From Streptomyces sp. TSRI0107 (GTDB lineage: Bacteria; Actinomycetota; Actinomycetes; Streptomycetales; Streptomycetaceae): 64,000 bases of DNA. The notes beneath the pieces are model-generated. The model did no database searches. It was not told the DNA's origin and worked only from the letters and a program-made list of their open reading frames with translations. The first letter of the stretch is position 1, and the number at the start of each line of letters is the position of its first letter. Where the stretch lies: positions 372,001-436,000 of the forward strand of contig NZ_LIVZ01000003.1 in NCBI RefSeq assembly GCF_001905845.1, written 5' to 3'. A program made the position numbers and the translations under genes. Shown here piece by piece: positions 31,230 to 41,200 of the stretch.

Positions 31230-32156
31230 TCAGGAGGTGTGCGGGCAGTTGCCGCGGTACTCCTCGATGGTCAGGCTCGGGCGGGGCAGCGGGCACAGGA
31301 ACTGCTCGTAGCGGGTGTCGTTGTCGATGAAGCGCTTCAGCCAGCTGATGCTGTACTTCGCGATCGTCGTGTCCGAGGTGTTCGGCGTGAAGTGGGTGGC
31401 GCTGTTCAGCTCCAGGTACGCCTTGTCCAGGGACGACGGCAGGTTGGTGTAGAAGGGCTCGGCGTGGCTGGCGACCGGGGCGATGGTGTCGCCGTCGGCA
31501 CCGAAGATCAGGGTGGGGGTCTTGATCTCGGGCCAGGTCTTGTCCAGGTTCCACGGCGTCAGCGGGATCGCGGCCTGCAGGGAGGGCCGGGTCTTGGCCG
31601 CCTCCAGGCTGCCGCCGCCGCCCATCGAGTGACCCATCACGCCGAGCCGGGTGGCGTCGACGCGGCTGCGGACGGAACTGCGCTGGGTGAGGTAGTCCAG
31701 CGCGGCGAGCAGCTGGTCGCCCCGGGAGTCCGGCTGGTCCACCGTCGTGTTGGTGTCGATGGTGAAGACCACGAAGCCCTGGGAGGCCAGTCGCGGGCCC
31801 AGCCACGCGATCGAGGACTCATAGGCGGTGAAACCGGGCGAGATGGCCACGGCGCCGAAGGTGCCGTCCGCGGTGCTGGTCGGGTAGTAGATGGTGCCGC
31901 CGCCGAAGCCGGTCACCGACAGCGACGAGACCGAGGTCTGCGACACGGCGTACGGGCCGCGCAGGGCCTCGATGCTGGCCTCGGTCGGCGCCGGGCCGCG
32001 CTCGTAGGGGTTGTCGGCAGCGTGGGCGCCGGTGCCGCTGAGGGTGCTGAGCCCGATCAGGGCCGCGGTCGCCGCGGCGAGTCCGGTGAGGCGGCCGGTG
32101 CGGCGGTGCCGGCGGGGGGCTGGGGAGTCGGCGCGGTGCTGCGGGTGCTGCTGCAC
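31230..32156 (-). CDS. Secreted cutinase / polyester hydrolase (PET-hydrolase-like)
   Basis: A 308-residue secreted alpha/beta hydrolase closely resembling the cutinases of Thermobifida and Saccharomonospora. A basic N-terminus and hydrophobic stretch end at about residue 46 (GTGAHA), giving a mature start [15 protein letters not shown]. Catalytic residues are S177 (GHSMGGG), D223 (GADGDTIAP) and H255 (NSATHFTPN); the spacing of 46 and 32 residues equals that of T. fusca cutinase. The conserved SPGFTAYE oxyanion loop, TPW motif and a C-terminal Cys pair (FLCPLP, GNCPH) are present. These enzymes cleave cutin, aliphatic polyesters and in several cases PET. AGAGAGGA precedes GTG 32156. Confidence 0.92.
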   Translation of the reverse strand: MQQHPQHRADSPAPRRHRRTGRLTGLAAATAALIGLSTLSGTGAHAADNPYERGPAPTEASIEALRGPYAVSQTSVSSLSVTGFGGGTIYYPTSTADGTFGAVAISPGFTAYESSIAWLGPRLASQGFVVFTIDTNTTVDQPDSRGDQLLAALDYLTQRSSVRSRVDATRLGVMGHSMGGGGSLEAAKTRPSLQAAIPLTPWNLDKTWPEIKTPTLIFGADGDTIAPVASHAEPFYTNLPSSLDKAYLELNSATHFTPNTSDTTIAKYSISWLKRFIDNDTRYEQFLCPLPRPSLTIEEYRGNCPHTS

Positions 32157-32499
32157 GTCGAGTCGTCCTCTCTGTCGTGCGCGTTCGGGGTGTGGGGTCT
32201 GCCGTCGGGGACGGCTCGCCCACTGTCGACGCGGCACCGCGCGGTGGGCACCGGCAAAATCACCGGCCTCGTGGCCCGCCCGGACCCCGCCCGGACCCGG
32301 CCGGCGCTTCGGCGGATCGGGTTGCGCACAGGCCCGGTCGGTGTGGCACGCTCGCCGGGGCCGGGGCCGACGGCACCGGCCGTGAGGACGTTCGGCAGCG
32401 GATTCGACAGCGAATTCGGCAACGGATTCGGCAATGAGTCCGACAGCGGATTGGGCAGAGGATTCGGCAGTGGATTCGGCACTGCGGAGAGGCGGCGGC
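32157..32499. other. Divergent promoter region of cutinase and oxidoreductase genes
   Basis: These 343 nt hold no convincing gene. The right-hand third is the 12-nt tandem array (32391-32486); the rest is GC-rich with no clear promoter boxes. Both neighbouring genes must be transcribed from here in opposite directions. Confidence 0.6.
32391..32486. repeat. Eight-copy 12-nt tandem repeat upstream of oxidoreductase
   Basis: Eight consecutive 12-nt units with consensus TTCGGCAGCGGA occupy 32391-32486 without gaps (units begin at 32391, 32403, 32415, 32427, 32439, 32451, 32463 and 32475). They differ by one to four substitutions. The array ends at the ribosome binding site GGAGAGG (32485-32491) of the gene starting at 32500. 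Confidence 0.9.
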
Positions 32500-33399
32500 A
32501 TGCGCATCGGACTGCTCGGCACCGGCCCATGGGCCCGGATGGCCCACGCACCCGCCCTCGCCGGGCATGACGCGGTCGACTTCGTGGGGGTGTGGGGGCG
32601 GCGGCCGGACGCCGCGAAGGAACTCGCGGACCACCACGGGGTGCGGGCCTACGACGACGTGGACGCGCTGCTGGCCGAGGTGGACGCGGTGGCCGTGGCA
32701 CTGCCGCCGGACGTGCAGGCGGAACTGGCGGTGCGGGCGGCGCGGGCGGGCCGCCATCTGCTGCTGGACAAGCCGCTCGCCGTGGCGCCGGAGCGGGCGC
32801 GTGCCGTGGTCGAGGCCGCCGGGGAGGCCGGGGTGGCCTCCGTCGTCTTCTTCACGACCCGGTTCGGCGCCGGCACCGAGTCCTGGATCATCGAACAGGC
32901 GGGAACGGACGGCTGGTTCACGGCCCGTGCCCAGTGGCTCGCGGCGCTGTTCACCCCCGGGTCCGGTGGCCGTCCCGCCGGTGACAGCCCGTTCGCGGCG
33001 TCCCCGTGGCGGCGGGAGAAAGGCGCCCTGTGGGACATCGGCCCGCACGCCCTGTCCGTGCTGCTGCCCGTGCTCGGCGACGCCCGGCGGGTGGCGGCCG
33101 CGGCGCCCGGCCCCGGCGACACCGTGCACCTGGTCCTCGACCACACCGGCGGCGCGTCCAGCACCGTCACGCTGAGCCTGACCGCTCCGCCCGAGGCGGC
33201 GGGCGCCACCGTCGAGCTGCGCGGCAGCGCCGGGGTGGCCGTCCTCCCGGACGGCGACGAGGGGATCGTCCCGACGCTCGCCCGTGCCGTGGACGCCCTG
33301 CGCGAGGCCGCCGGCACCGGCCGCCCGCACGCCTGCGACGCGGCGTTCGGTCTGCGCGTCACGGAGATCCTGGCGGAGGCGGAGGCCTTGCTCGCCTAG
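32500..33399 (+). CDS. Gfo/Idh/MocA-family oxidoreductase
   Basis: A 299-residue NAD(P)-dependent enzyme. The Rossmann domain starts [22 protein letters not shown] and ends with [10 protein letters not shown], in which the Lys-Pro pair is the family signature. The C-terminal domain contains [15 protein letters not shown] with the conserved Asp/His. It acts on a sugar or cyclitol-type substrate that cannot be named. GGAGAGG supports ATG 32500. The gene converges with the next one: both stop codons share the palindrome CTAG at 33396-33399. Confidence 0.88.
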   Translation: MRIGLLGTGPWARMAHAPALAGHDAVDFVGVWGRRPDAAKELADHHGVRAYDDVDALLAEVDAVAVALPPDVQAELAVRAARAGRHLLLDKPLAVAPERARAVVEAAGEAGVASVVFFTTRFGAGTESWIIEQAGTDGWFTARAQWLAALFTPGSGGRPAGDSPFAASPWRREKGALWDIGPHALSVLLPVLGDARRVAAAAPGPGDTVHLVLDHTGGASSTVTLSLTAPPEAAGATVELRGSAGVAVLPDGDEGIVPTLARAVDALREAAGTGRPHACDAAFGLRVTEILAEAEALLA

Positions 33400-33767
33400 C
33401 CCCCGGATTCCTGCTCCTCCTCCGCTTCCTCCTCGTCGAACGGCTCGTCGCTCCACCGGAACCAGGCCCGGTCGTCCTCGACGTGCAGCAGGAACTCGGG
33501 GACCGGGCCGTCCGGTGACGACAGCGACACGCACGCGCGGATCTCGTCGTAGGCCTGCTCCCACTCGTCCACGATCTTGTCGTCGTCCCGCTCGGTGAGT
33601 CTGTTCACCAGCTCCAGCTCGCGGGCGAACAAGTCACGGACCGTGTCGAACGCCGGGCCGGGTGTGAAGCTGCCCGACAGCCAGGGAAAGTCGGCCTCAT
33701 CGATCAGGATCTCCCCCACCCGCTGGTCACCGCTGCGCACCTGCCAGACGCCACCCTGGAAACCCAT
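33396..33767 (-). CDS. Acidic protein of unknown function
   Basis: A 123-residue protein with a good ribosome binding site (GGAGG about 8 nt before ATG 33767). The sequence starts MGFQGGVWQVRSGDQRVGEILIDEADFPWLSG, has a charged helical centre (FARELELVNRLTERDDDKIVDEWEQAYDEIRACVSL) and ends in a Glu-rich tail (DEEEAEEEQES). No motif identifies a function. It is cytoplasmic and its stop overlaps that of the oxidoreductase. Confidence 0.75.
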   Translation of the reverse strand: MGFQGGVWQVRSGDQRVGEILIDEADFPWLSGSFTPGPAFDTVRDLFARELELVNRLTERDDDKIVDEWEQAYDEIRACVSLSSPDGPVPEFLLHVEDDRAWFRWSDEPFDEEEAEEEQESGG

Positions 33768-34024
33768 GTCTCGACCTCCGTCACGCTCCGTGAACGACTT
33801 CCACGCACAGCATGGCACCCGCCACTGACAACGAGGCGCCCGTGGGGACGGACGAGGTTATGACCGGGCCCGGGAAGGTACTCCTGGCAGGGCGGGAGCG
33901 GGCTGCCGCGAGGTGGTGCCCCGGCGCTTCCGGATGCACGGCGCGCTCCCTGGGTGAATGGTGTTATCAGTCCCGTTGACACCACCGGGGCCGCAAGAAC
34001 GAACCGGACCGAGGAGCGGAGATC

Positions 34025-34231
34025 ATGTCGACGTCACAATCCGGCGCGTCCCGGCCGTCCCAGGACCGCGCCACCCCGGACAGCCTGCTCCACGCCCGCA
34101 CCGGCACCGACGTGTCGCCGGAGGACCTGGTGCTGGCCTCCGGCAAGGACCTCACCCCGCACAACCTGGAGTGGGCCAAGCGCAAGCTGGCTCAGGAGGG
34201 GCCCGCCGCCCTCGACAAGCTGCTGCCCTGA
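34025..34231 (+). CDS. Small conserved-type protein of unknown function
   Basis: A 68-residue protein: a disordered N-terminus followed by GTDVSPEDLVLASGKDLTPHNLEWAKRKLAQEGPAALDKLLP, a compact helical domain. GGAGCGGAG lies 4-12 nt before ATG 34025, and a strong terminator follows 22 nt after the stop. TTGACA at 33977-33982 may be its -35 element. I do not recognise a named family. Confidence 0.75.
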   Translation: MSTSQSGASRPSQDRATPDSLLHARTGTDVSPEDLVLASGKDLTPHNLEWAKRKLAQEGPAALDKLLP

Positions 34232-34253
34232 TCCGGCCACCCGGCGAAAACCG

Positions 34254-34286
34254 CCCCCCGACGCGGGTCCGTTCCGCGTCGGGGGG
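34254..34286. terminator. Bidirectional terminator between convergent genes
   Basis: Perfect 13-bp arms CCCCCCGACGCGG (34254-34266) and CCGCGTCGGGGGG (34274-34286) with a 7-nt loop. On the minus strand it is followed by CGGTTTTC, a short U-tract, so it fits the DUF5709-type gene as well as the plus-strand gene. Confidence 0.85.
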
Positions 34287-34322
34287 CCTCCGTGTCAGGG
34301 GGATCCCGTAAGGAGGGGTGCG

Positions 34323-34826
34323 TCAGGGCGCCTCCTCGTCCGACGGCGTCGTCATGTCGTCGGACGTGATGTGCATGGCCGCCTCCTCGGCGCTGGCGGC
34401 ACCCCCGTCGATGCCGACGTCCTCGGCGATCTCCTCCTTGGTCGCGTCGGCGTGCGCGCCCTCGTCCGGTGCGACCAGGCGTCCGGCGCGGTCACCGCCC
34501 GCCTCCGGGTCGACGGGTTCCCCCTCGCCGCCGGGCAGGTCCCCGATGTCGTCGCCGGCGACCTCGGGGGCGTCGGGCACCTCCTGGGCGAGCCGCTGGT
34601 CGAGGGTCTCGCCCTCGTGCTGCTCGGCGGCCGTCGTGCCGTACTTGGTGACGCCGAGCGGCTTCTCCGGCGGGGAGTACCCCTCGTCGAGGGTGTCGTC
34701 GTAGGTCCGTTCGTCGACCGCGTCCTGCAGGTCCAGGGGTGCGGCGTCCTCCTGCTCCTCGTTGGTGCCGGTGGGCTGGTAGGCGTCGTCCGCCATCGGT
34801 TCGGGCGTGCGGTCCGGGTCGCCCAT
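34323..34826 (-). CDS. DUF5709-type acidic protein
   Basis: A 167-residue, highly acidic protein. DERTYDDTLDEGYSPPEKPLGVTKYGTTAAEQHEGETLDQRLAQEVPD matches the DUF5709 pattern of actinobacterial proteins. It has no membrane segment or signal and is probably largely disordered. GGGAGG precedes ATG 34826; a second Met (MADDAYQP) ten residues in is an alternative. The function is unknown. It stands divergently from the toxin genes. Confidence 0.8.
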   Translation of the reverse strand: MGDPDRTPEPMADDAYQPTGTNEEQEDAAPLDLQDAVDERTYDDTLDEGYSPPEKPLGVTKYGTTAAEQHEGETLDQRLAQEVPDAPEVAGDDIGDLPGGEGEPVDPEAGGDRAGRLVAPDEGAHADATKEEIAEDVGIDGGAASAEEAAMHITSDDMTTPSDEEAP

Positions 34827-35200
34827 GGCTTCCTCCCTGTCGCGTCGCGGCGCGGCTCGTCGGTGTCGTTGTCATCCGCCTCTCCGCGTTTCCCGATCCA
34901 CGCCCTCCAACCCGGCGGCGCTCGTCACACCGGAGGATCTGCCGACGGCGGTGAGCGACAGCAGGGCGACAGCCGTCCGGCGGGCCGGCACGCTGCGCTG
35001 TCACCGGACAGGGCGCGCCGTCCGGGCCGTTCAGCGACCTGTACGGCGGCCGTCCGGGACACGGGACCCGTCGACCGGACCGATTCGTACGGCGGGCCGC
35101 CACCGGATGAAGACCCGTGAGCCCGGCGCGTGCGGTGGACGTGGAGGGTCGCGAAAGTCCCCACACGCCTCTTTCACAGCGGGATGAGAGGGAGCATCCT
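34827..35200. other. Region upstream of the Tc toxin genes
   Basis: These 374 nt between the divergent DUF5709-type gene and the toxin genes hold no convincing gene. GTACGGCGG appears twice (35041 and 35088 regions). No clear sigma-A promoter was found; TTTCAC and CATCCT near 35172-35200 are 17 nt apart but match the consensus poorly. The toxin promoter must lie here. Confidence 0.5.
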
Positions 35201-35251
35201 GTGGCGCGGGGACGCTCTCGTGCCCTCCGGGAGCGGAAAGCGAGGGCATGA
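35201..35251 (+). CDS. Possible 16-codon Arg-rich leader peptide
   Basis: GTG at 35201 is preceded by a strong ribosome binding site, GAGAGGGAG (35186-35194, spacing 6). It opens a short frame, MARGRSRALRERKARA, that stops at TGA 35249-35251, directly before the GTG of the toxin gene at 35252 and in the same frame. It could couple translation to the toxin gene or act as a leader. The alternative is chance, since the toxin GTG has its own weaker GAGGG. Confidence 0.3.
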   Translation: MARGRSRALRERKARA

Positions 35252-38200
35252 GTGCTGGGGGCCTCTTTGGGTGTGCACACACGCGTCGAGAACACCGAGG
35301 ACGCGCGGGTTTCCGCACCGGCCGTCTCGCTGCCGAAGGGCGGCGGAGCGTTCCGTGGGATCGGGGAGAAGCCGGCAGCCGATCCGGTGAGCGGCACCGG
35401 GCGGATGTCCGTGCCGCTCCCGGTGAGCCCGGCACGGGAGATGACGCCAACCCTCGCCCTCGGGTACGACTCGGGGGCCGGGAACGGGCCGTTCGGGCTC
35501 GGCTGGAGCCTGGGGCTGCCGGAGGTGAGCCGCCGTACGGAGACCGGGTTGCCCCGCTACCGCGACGCCGAGGACTCCGACGCCTTCGTGCTGAGCGGCG
35601 CCGACGAGCTCGTGCCGTTCCCGGAGGACGACCCGGACGGCCGCACCACGCTCGCCGGGCACTCCGTCCGCCGGTACCGGCCCCGCGTCGGCGCGGACGT
35701 GACCCGGATCGAGCGCTGGACCCGTACCGCCGACGGCGATGTCCACTGGCGAACCCTGTCGGCCGACAACGTCCTGAACGTGTACGGGCGCGACGCCGGC
35801 TCGCGGATCGCGGACCCCGCCGACCCGCGCCGGGTGTTCACGTGGCTGCTGTGCGAGACGCGTGACGACCGCGGCAACGCGGTTCAGTACCGGTACAAGG
35901 CCGAGGACGCGACGGGTGTGGACCTCACGCTCGCGCACGAGCGGCAGCGTGGCGGCGCGGACGACCCGTCACGCACGGCGGGCCGCTACCTGAAGAGTGT
36001 TCGGTACGGCAACCAGGTGCCGCTGCTCGACGAGCAGGGCCGCCGCCCGGTGGACGTGACACCGGACGCGCTGCGGGACGCCATCTGGACGTTCGAGATC
36101 GTGCTCGACTACGGAGAGCACGACGCGGACGGTCCGACACCCGCGGAGACCCGGCCCTGGCTGTGCCGCGCGGATCCGTTCTCCACGCGTCGGCCCGGGT
36201 TCGAGCTGCGCACCTACCGGCTGTGCCAGCGGGTGCTGATGTTCCATCATTTCCCGCAGGAGCCGGGTGTCGGCCGGGACTGCCTGGTCGCCGCGAGCAC
36301 GTTGGCGTACCGCTCCGCCCGGGACGCGTCGGGCGTGTCCGGGGACGCGCGGCGCGGGCACCCGGTCGTGTCCCTGCTGGACTCCGTCACCGGCAGCGGT
36401 CACCGCCGGCGCACCGACGGGCCGGGGTACACGAGCCGTGCGCTGCCGCCGCTGACATTCACGTACAGCACCGCCGAGATCAGCGCCGAGGTGCGGCTGC
36501 TCGACGCGGACAGCCGTGAGAACCTGCCCGCCGGGCTCGACGAGGCCCGGCACGAGTGGGTCGACCTGGACGGCGAGGGGCTGCCGGGCGTGCTCACCAC
36601 CACGCGTGACGGCGTCTGGTACTACAAGCCCGGCGCCGGGGACGGCCGCTTCGGTCCCTTACGGCGGCTCGACGCACGGCCCACCGCGCCGCTGCGCACC
36701 GGAGCGGCGGCCGACCGGTCGAGTCTGCTCACCGACCTCGACGGCGACGGCCGTCTCGACCTCGTGTCCCTCGGGGCCGGCCTCCAGGGTTTCCACGAGC
36801 GGACGGCCGACGCGGAGGGCTGGGGTCCCTTCACTCCCTTCGAGTCCGTCGCGACCGGCGCCGATGACCCCACGGCGCAGTTCCTCGACCTCACCGGGGA
36901 CGGGCTCGCGGACCTGCTGACCTGTCAGGACGCCGGTGTCGTCTGGTATCCCTCGCTCGGCGCACGGGGCTTCGGGAGGCCGCACGGCGCACCGCATCCC
37001 GACGAGGACGGTCACGGGCCCCGGCCGCTCCTCGGCGACCGCACGCAGACCCTGTTCCTGGCGGACATGACCGGCGACGGCCTCACCGACCTCGTACGCG
37101 TGCGCGACGGCGAGGTGCGCTACTGGCCGAACCAGGGGTACGGGCGGTTCGGCGCGCCCGTCGTGATGAGCGGCGCCCCGGTCTTCGACACACCCGACCG
37201 GTTCGACCCGCGCCGGGTGCGGCTGGCCGATCTGGACGGCTCGGGCACCACCGACCTGCTGTACGTGGCGTCCGACGGGGTGCGCCTGTGGTTCAACCAG
37301 GCGGGCAACGGCTTCGGTCCGGCCCGTCGGCTGCCCGAGCTGCCGCACCTCGGCCGGCCCGCTCAGGTCCGCGTCGCCGATCTGCTGGGCAACGGCACCG
37401 CCTGTCTGGTCTGGTCGTCGCCGCTGCCCGCGGACGCGGACGCGCCGCTGCGGTTCGTCGATCTGATGGGCGGCACGAAACCGCATCTGCTGACCGCCGT
37501 GGTCAACAACATGGGCAGCGAGAGTCACATCCGTTACGCACCGTCCACCCGCTTCTATCTGGCCGACCGCCGGGCCGGCCGGCCCTGGCACACACGGCTG
37601 CCCTTCCCGGTGCATGTCGTGGAGCAGGTCGAGCACCGCGATGGTGTGCGGCGCACCCGCTTCACCACACGATTCGAGTACCACCACGGCTACTTCGACG
37701 GTGTCGAGCGGGAGTTCCGCGGGTTCGGCATGGTCGAGCAGCACGACACGGAGGCATACGAGGGATACGCGGCAGCCGTCGAGGCGCAGGGCGGTGCGCA
37801 GGAGACGGCGGCCGAGCTGTACCAGCCGCCGGTGACCACACGTACCTGGTTCCACACGGGGGCCCACCCGGAGGGCACCGAGCTGCTGGACCGGATGACC
37901 GGCGAGTTCCACCTGGGGGTGCGGTATCTGCCCCTGCCCGAGCTGCCGGGTGGTCTGGAGGCGCGAGAACTGCGTGACTGCGTACGGGCGTTGAAGGGGC
38001 TGCCGATCCGTCGCGAGGTGTACGGCTTCGACGGCTCACCGGACGAGGAGCACCCGTACGCCGTCACCGAGCATGCCTACGCGGTCGGGCTGGTCCAGCA
38101 CCGCGCCGGCGACAGGCACGCGGCCTTCCGGGTCGACGGCCGTGCGACGATGACGCGCCACTACGACCGTGATCCCGCCGACCCGCGCATCGAGCACTCG

Positions 38201-41200
38201 GTCGTCCTCCGGCACGGCCCGCACGGCAGGGTCGAGCGATCCGCCCAGGTCGTGTACGGGCGCCGGATCGCGGACCCGGCGCTGCCGGCCGAGGTGACCC
38301 GGGACCAGCGGCGGCTCCACGTCGTCGTGACGGAGGCGGACCACACCCCGGACCTGCACGCGTCGACGCCCGTGCCGGTGCACCGGCCCGGAGTGGTCTG
38401 CGAGCGCCGCTCCTGGGAGCTGACGGGTCTCGCGCCCGCCGCCGGGGCCTTCGGAGTCCTCACCCTCCAGGAGCTCCGTGCGGGCGTCGCCGTGGCGACC
38501 GCGATCGGGTACGAGGCCGAGGCCGACCCCGCAGCCGTCCAAAAGCGCCTCCTTTCGAAGGAGCGCACCCTGTTCCGCGACAACGCCCTCGCGCCACTGC
38601 CTCTCGGCCAGTGGGACAGCCTCGGTCTGGTGTACGAGGCGTACGGGCTGGCCCTCACCTCTCCCGTGGTCACCGCCCATTACGCGGGGCAGATCACCGA
38701 CGCGGACTTCTCAGCGGCCGGATACGTTCACCTGGACGGCGACGGCGACTGGTGGATTCCGTCCGGCCGTGCCGTGTACCCGCCCGGCGACGCGGCCGCC
38801 CGTTTCCACCGCGCGATCGGCGCCCGGGACGCGTTCGGTGTGGAGACCGTCGCCGACTACGACCGCTACGACCTGCTGCCGGAGCGCGTCCGGGTCGTGC
38901 AGGCCGCGTGGAACACGACCCGGGTGGTCAACGACTACCGGGTGCTGGCACCGGTGCTGCTCACCGATCCGAACGGCAACCGCTCGGCCGTGGAGTTCGA
39001 CGAGCTGGGCTCGGTCGTGAAGTCGGCCGTCATGGGCAAGGAGGGGGCGGGCGAGGGAGACACGCTCGCCGATCCGACCACCCGTGTCGAGTACGAGTTG
39101 TTCGACTGGATGCTCCACGGCACCCCGAACCGCACCCGGACCCTTGTCAAGGAGCGGCACGGTACGGGCGGTCCGCCACCGCGCGAGTCGTACTCCTACC
39201 TCGACGGCAGCGGCGGCGTCGCGCTGACCAAGACCCGTACCGCACCGGGCGACGCGCCGGCCGTACGCCCCGACGGCACTGCGGAAACGGTGCACGCCGA
39301 CCCGCGCTGGATCGGCAGCGGACGCACGATCGTCAACAACAAGGGCTTACCGGTCAAGAGTTACGAGCCGTACTTCAGCCCGACTCACGCCTACGACGCG
39401 GAGGAGGCGATGCGGACGATCGGCTCCACCGCGATCCGCACGTACGATCCGCTGGGCCGTCCCGTCCGCACCGATCTGCCCGACGGCACGTTCACTCGGA
39501 CCGAGTACCGCCAGTGGTCCCATGTGGCGCACGACCCCAACGACACGGTGACGGAGAGCCGCTGGTACGCGGACCGGGGCGGCCCCGACCCGGCGACCGA
39601 GCCCGAGCCGCTGACGGACCCCGAGCGGCGGTCGGCGTGGCTCGCGGCGAAGCACGCCGGGACGCCGACGGTGACACATCTCGACAGCCTCGGCCGCCCG
39701 GTGTTCACGGTGGCCTCATACGGCGGCGGGGCGACGGCCGCGGTCCGCTCCGAGACGGATCTGACCGGCCGGCACGCCGGCACGTTCGACCAGCTCGGCC
39801 GCCGGGTCGCGGACGCCTTCACCGGCATGAGCGGGGCGCCCGTGGTCACGTGGAGCGCGGAGCGCGGGCGCCGTCGGGTGTTCACCGACGCGGGTGGCTC
39901 ACTGGTGCGGATGTGGGACGAGCACGGCCGGGTGTTCCGGGCCGAGTACGATGCCCTGCGCCGCCCGGTCGCCGCGTTCGTCCAGCCGCCCGGTGGTGCG
40001 GAGAGCTGCTTCCAGTACGTGGTCCACGGCGACCGGCACCCCGAGGCCGCCGCGCGCAACCTGCTCGGCGCGGCGCACCAGGTCTTCGACACGGACGGCA
40101 CCGTGCGGGTGCTCCGCAACGACTTCAACGGCAACTCCGTCGAGGCCGAGCGGATGTTCACTCGTGACCACGGCACGCCGCCGGACTGGACGGCCGTCGC
40201 GGCGGCCACCTCGTTCGCCGCCGTGCAGTCCGCCGCCGCGTCCCGGCTGAACACCGGGGAGCCGTTCACGACTGCGTCGGAGCACGACGCGCTCGGCCGG
40301 ATGGTCCGCCTCACGCTCCCCGACGGCACCGAGATCGTGCCGGTGTACGACGCGTCGGGGCGCTCCGCGTCCGTGTCGGCGCGGATCGGGGGCACGGGAG
40401 CGCCCGTCACGTATCTCCGGGAGCAGGCGTACGACGCCCTGGGACGGAGGGAGTTCGCCCGGTTCGGCAATGGCCTGGTGACCCGGTACTCGTACGATCC
40501 GCTGATGCTCCGGCCGACGGGCCTCACCACCTCGGCGCGCACCGGGGGCCCCTTGCAGGACCTGCGGTTCCGCTACGACCCGGTCGGCAATGTCACCGAG
40601 GTCCGTGACGGCGCCCAGCAGACGCACTTCTTCGCGAACCAGGTCGTCGAGGCGGTCACGCGCTACGAGTACGACGCCCTTTACCGGCTTGTGCGGGCGA
40701 CGGGCCGGGAGCACGCCGGCGGCGCCAACGACACGGTGCGCACCGACGCGGACCTCCCCGCGGTCGGGCAGTTGCCGCATGTCAACGATTCCGCGGCGGT
40801 GCGGACCTACACGGAGTCGTACGAGTACGACGTGCTGGGCAATCTGACCCGGCTGCGGCACCGGGCGAGCGGTGATCTGTGGACCCGCCACCACCGCTAC
40901 GCCTACCAGGACGACCCGCTGGACCTCACCAACCGGCTGACCGCCACCAGCAGGCCGGGCGACCCCGAGGGCGGCCCGTACACGGCGACCTACGACCACG
41001 ACGCGTGGGGCAACATGACGCGGCTGCGCACCGCGACCCCCGGCGAGCTGGCCTGGGACGCCCTGGACCGGCTCTCCGGCGCGGATCTCGGGGGTGGCGG
41101 CCGGGCCCACTACCGGTACGGCGGCAACGGTGAGCGCACCCGGAAGGTGATCGAACGGCCCGGCGGCGAGATCGTCGAGCGGCTGTACCTGGGCCCGCTG

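Noticed and set aside
29859..32570. A 900-codon plus-strand frame opposite the LuxR/ATPase and cutinase genes
   Set aside because: Composition is Ser/Arg/Ala/Gly-rich without motifs, while both minus-strand genes have complete conserved domains.
33950..34024. Clear sigma-A promoter for the 34025 gene
   Set aside because: TTGACA at 33977 is good, but no acceptable -10 lies 16-19 nt downstream, so it is mentioned only in the gene entry.
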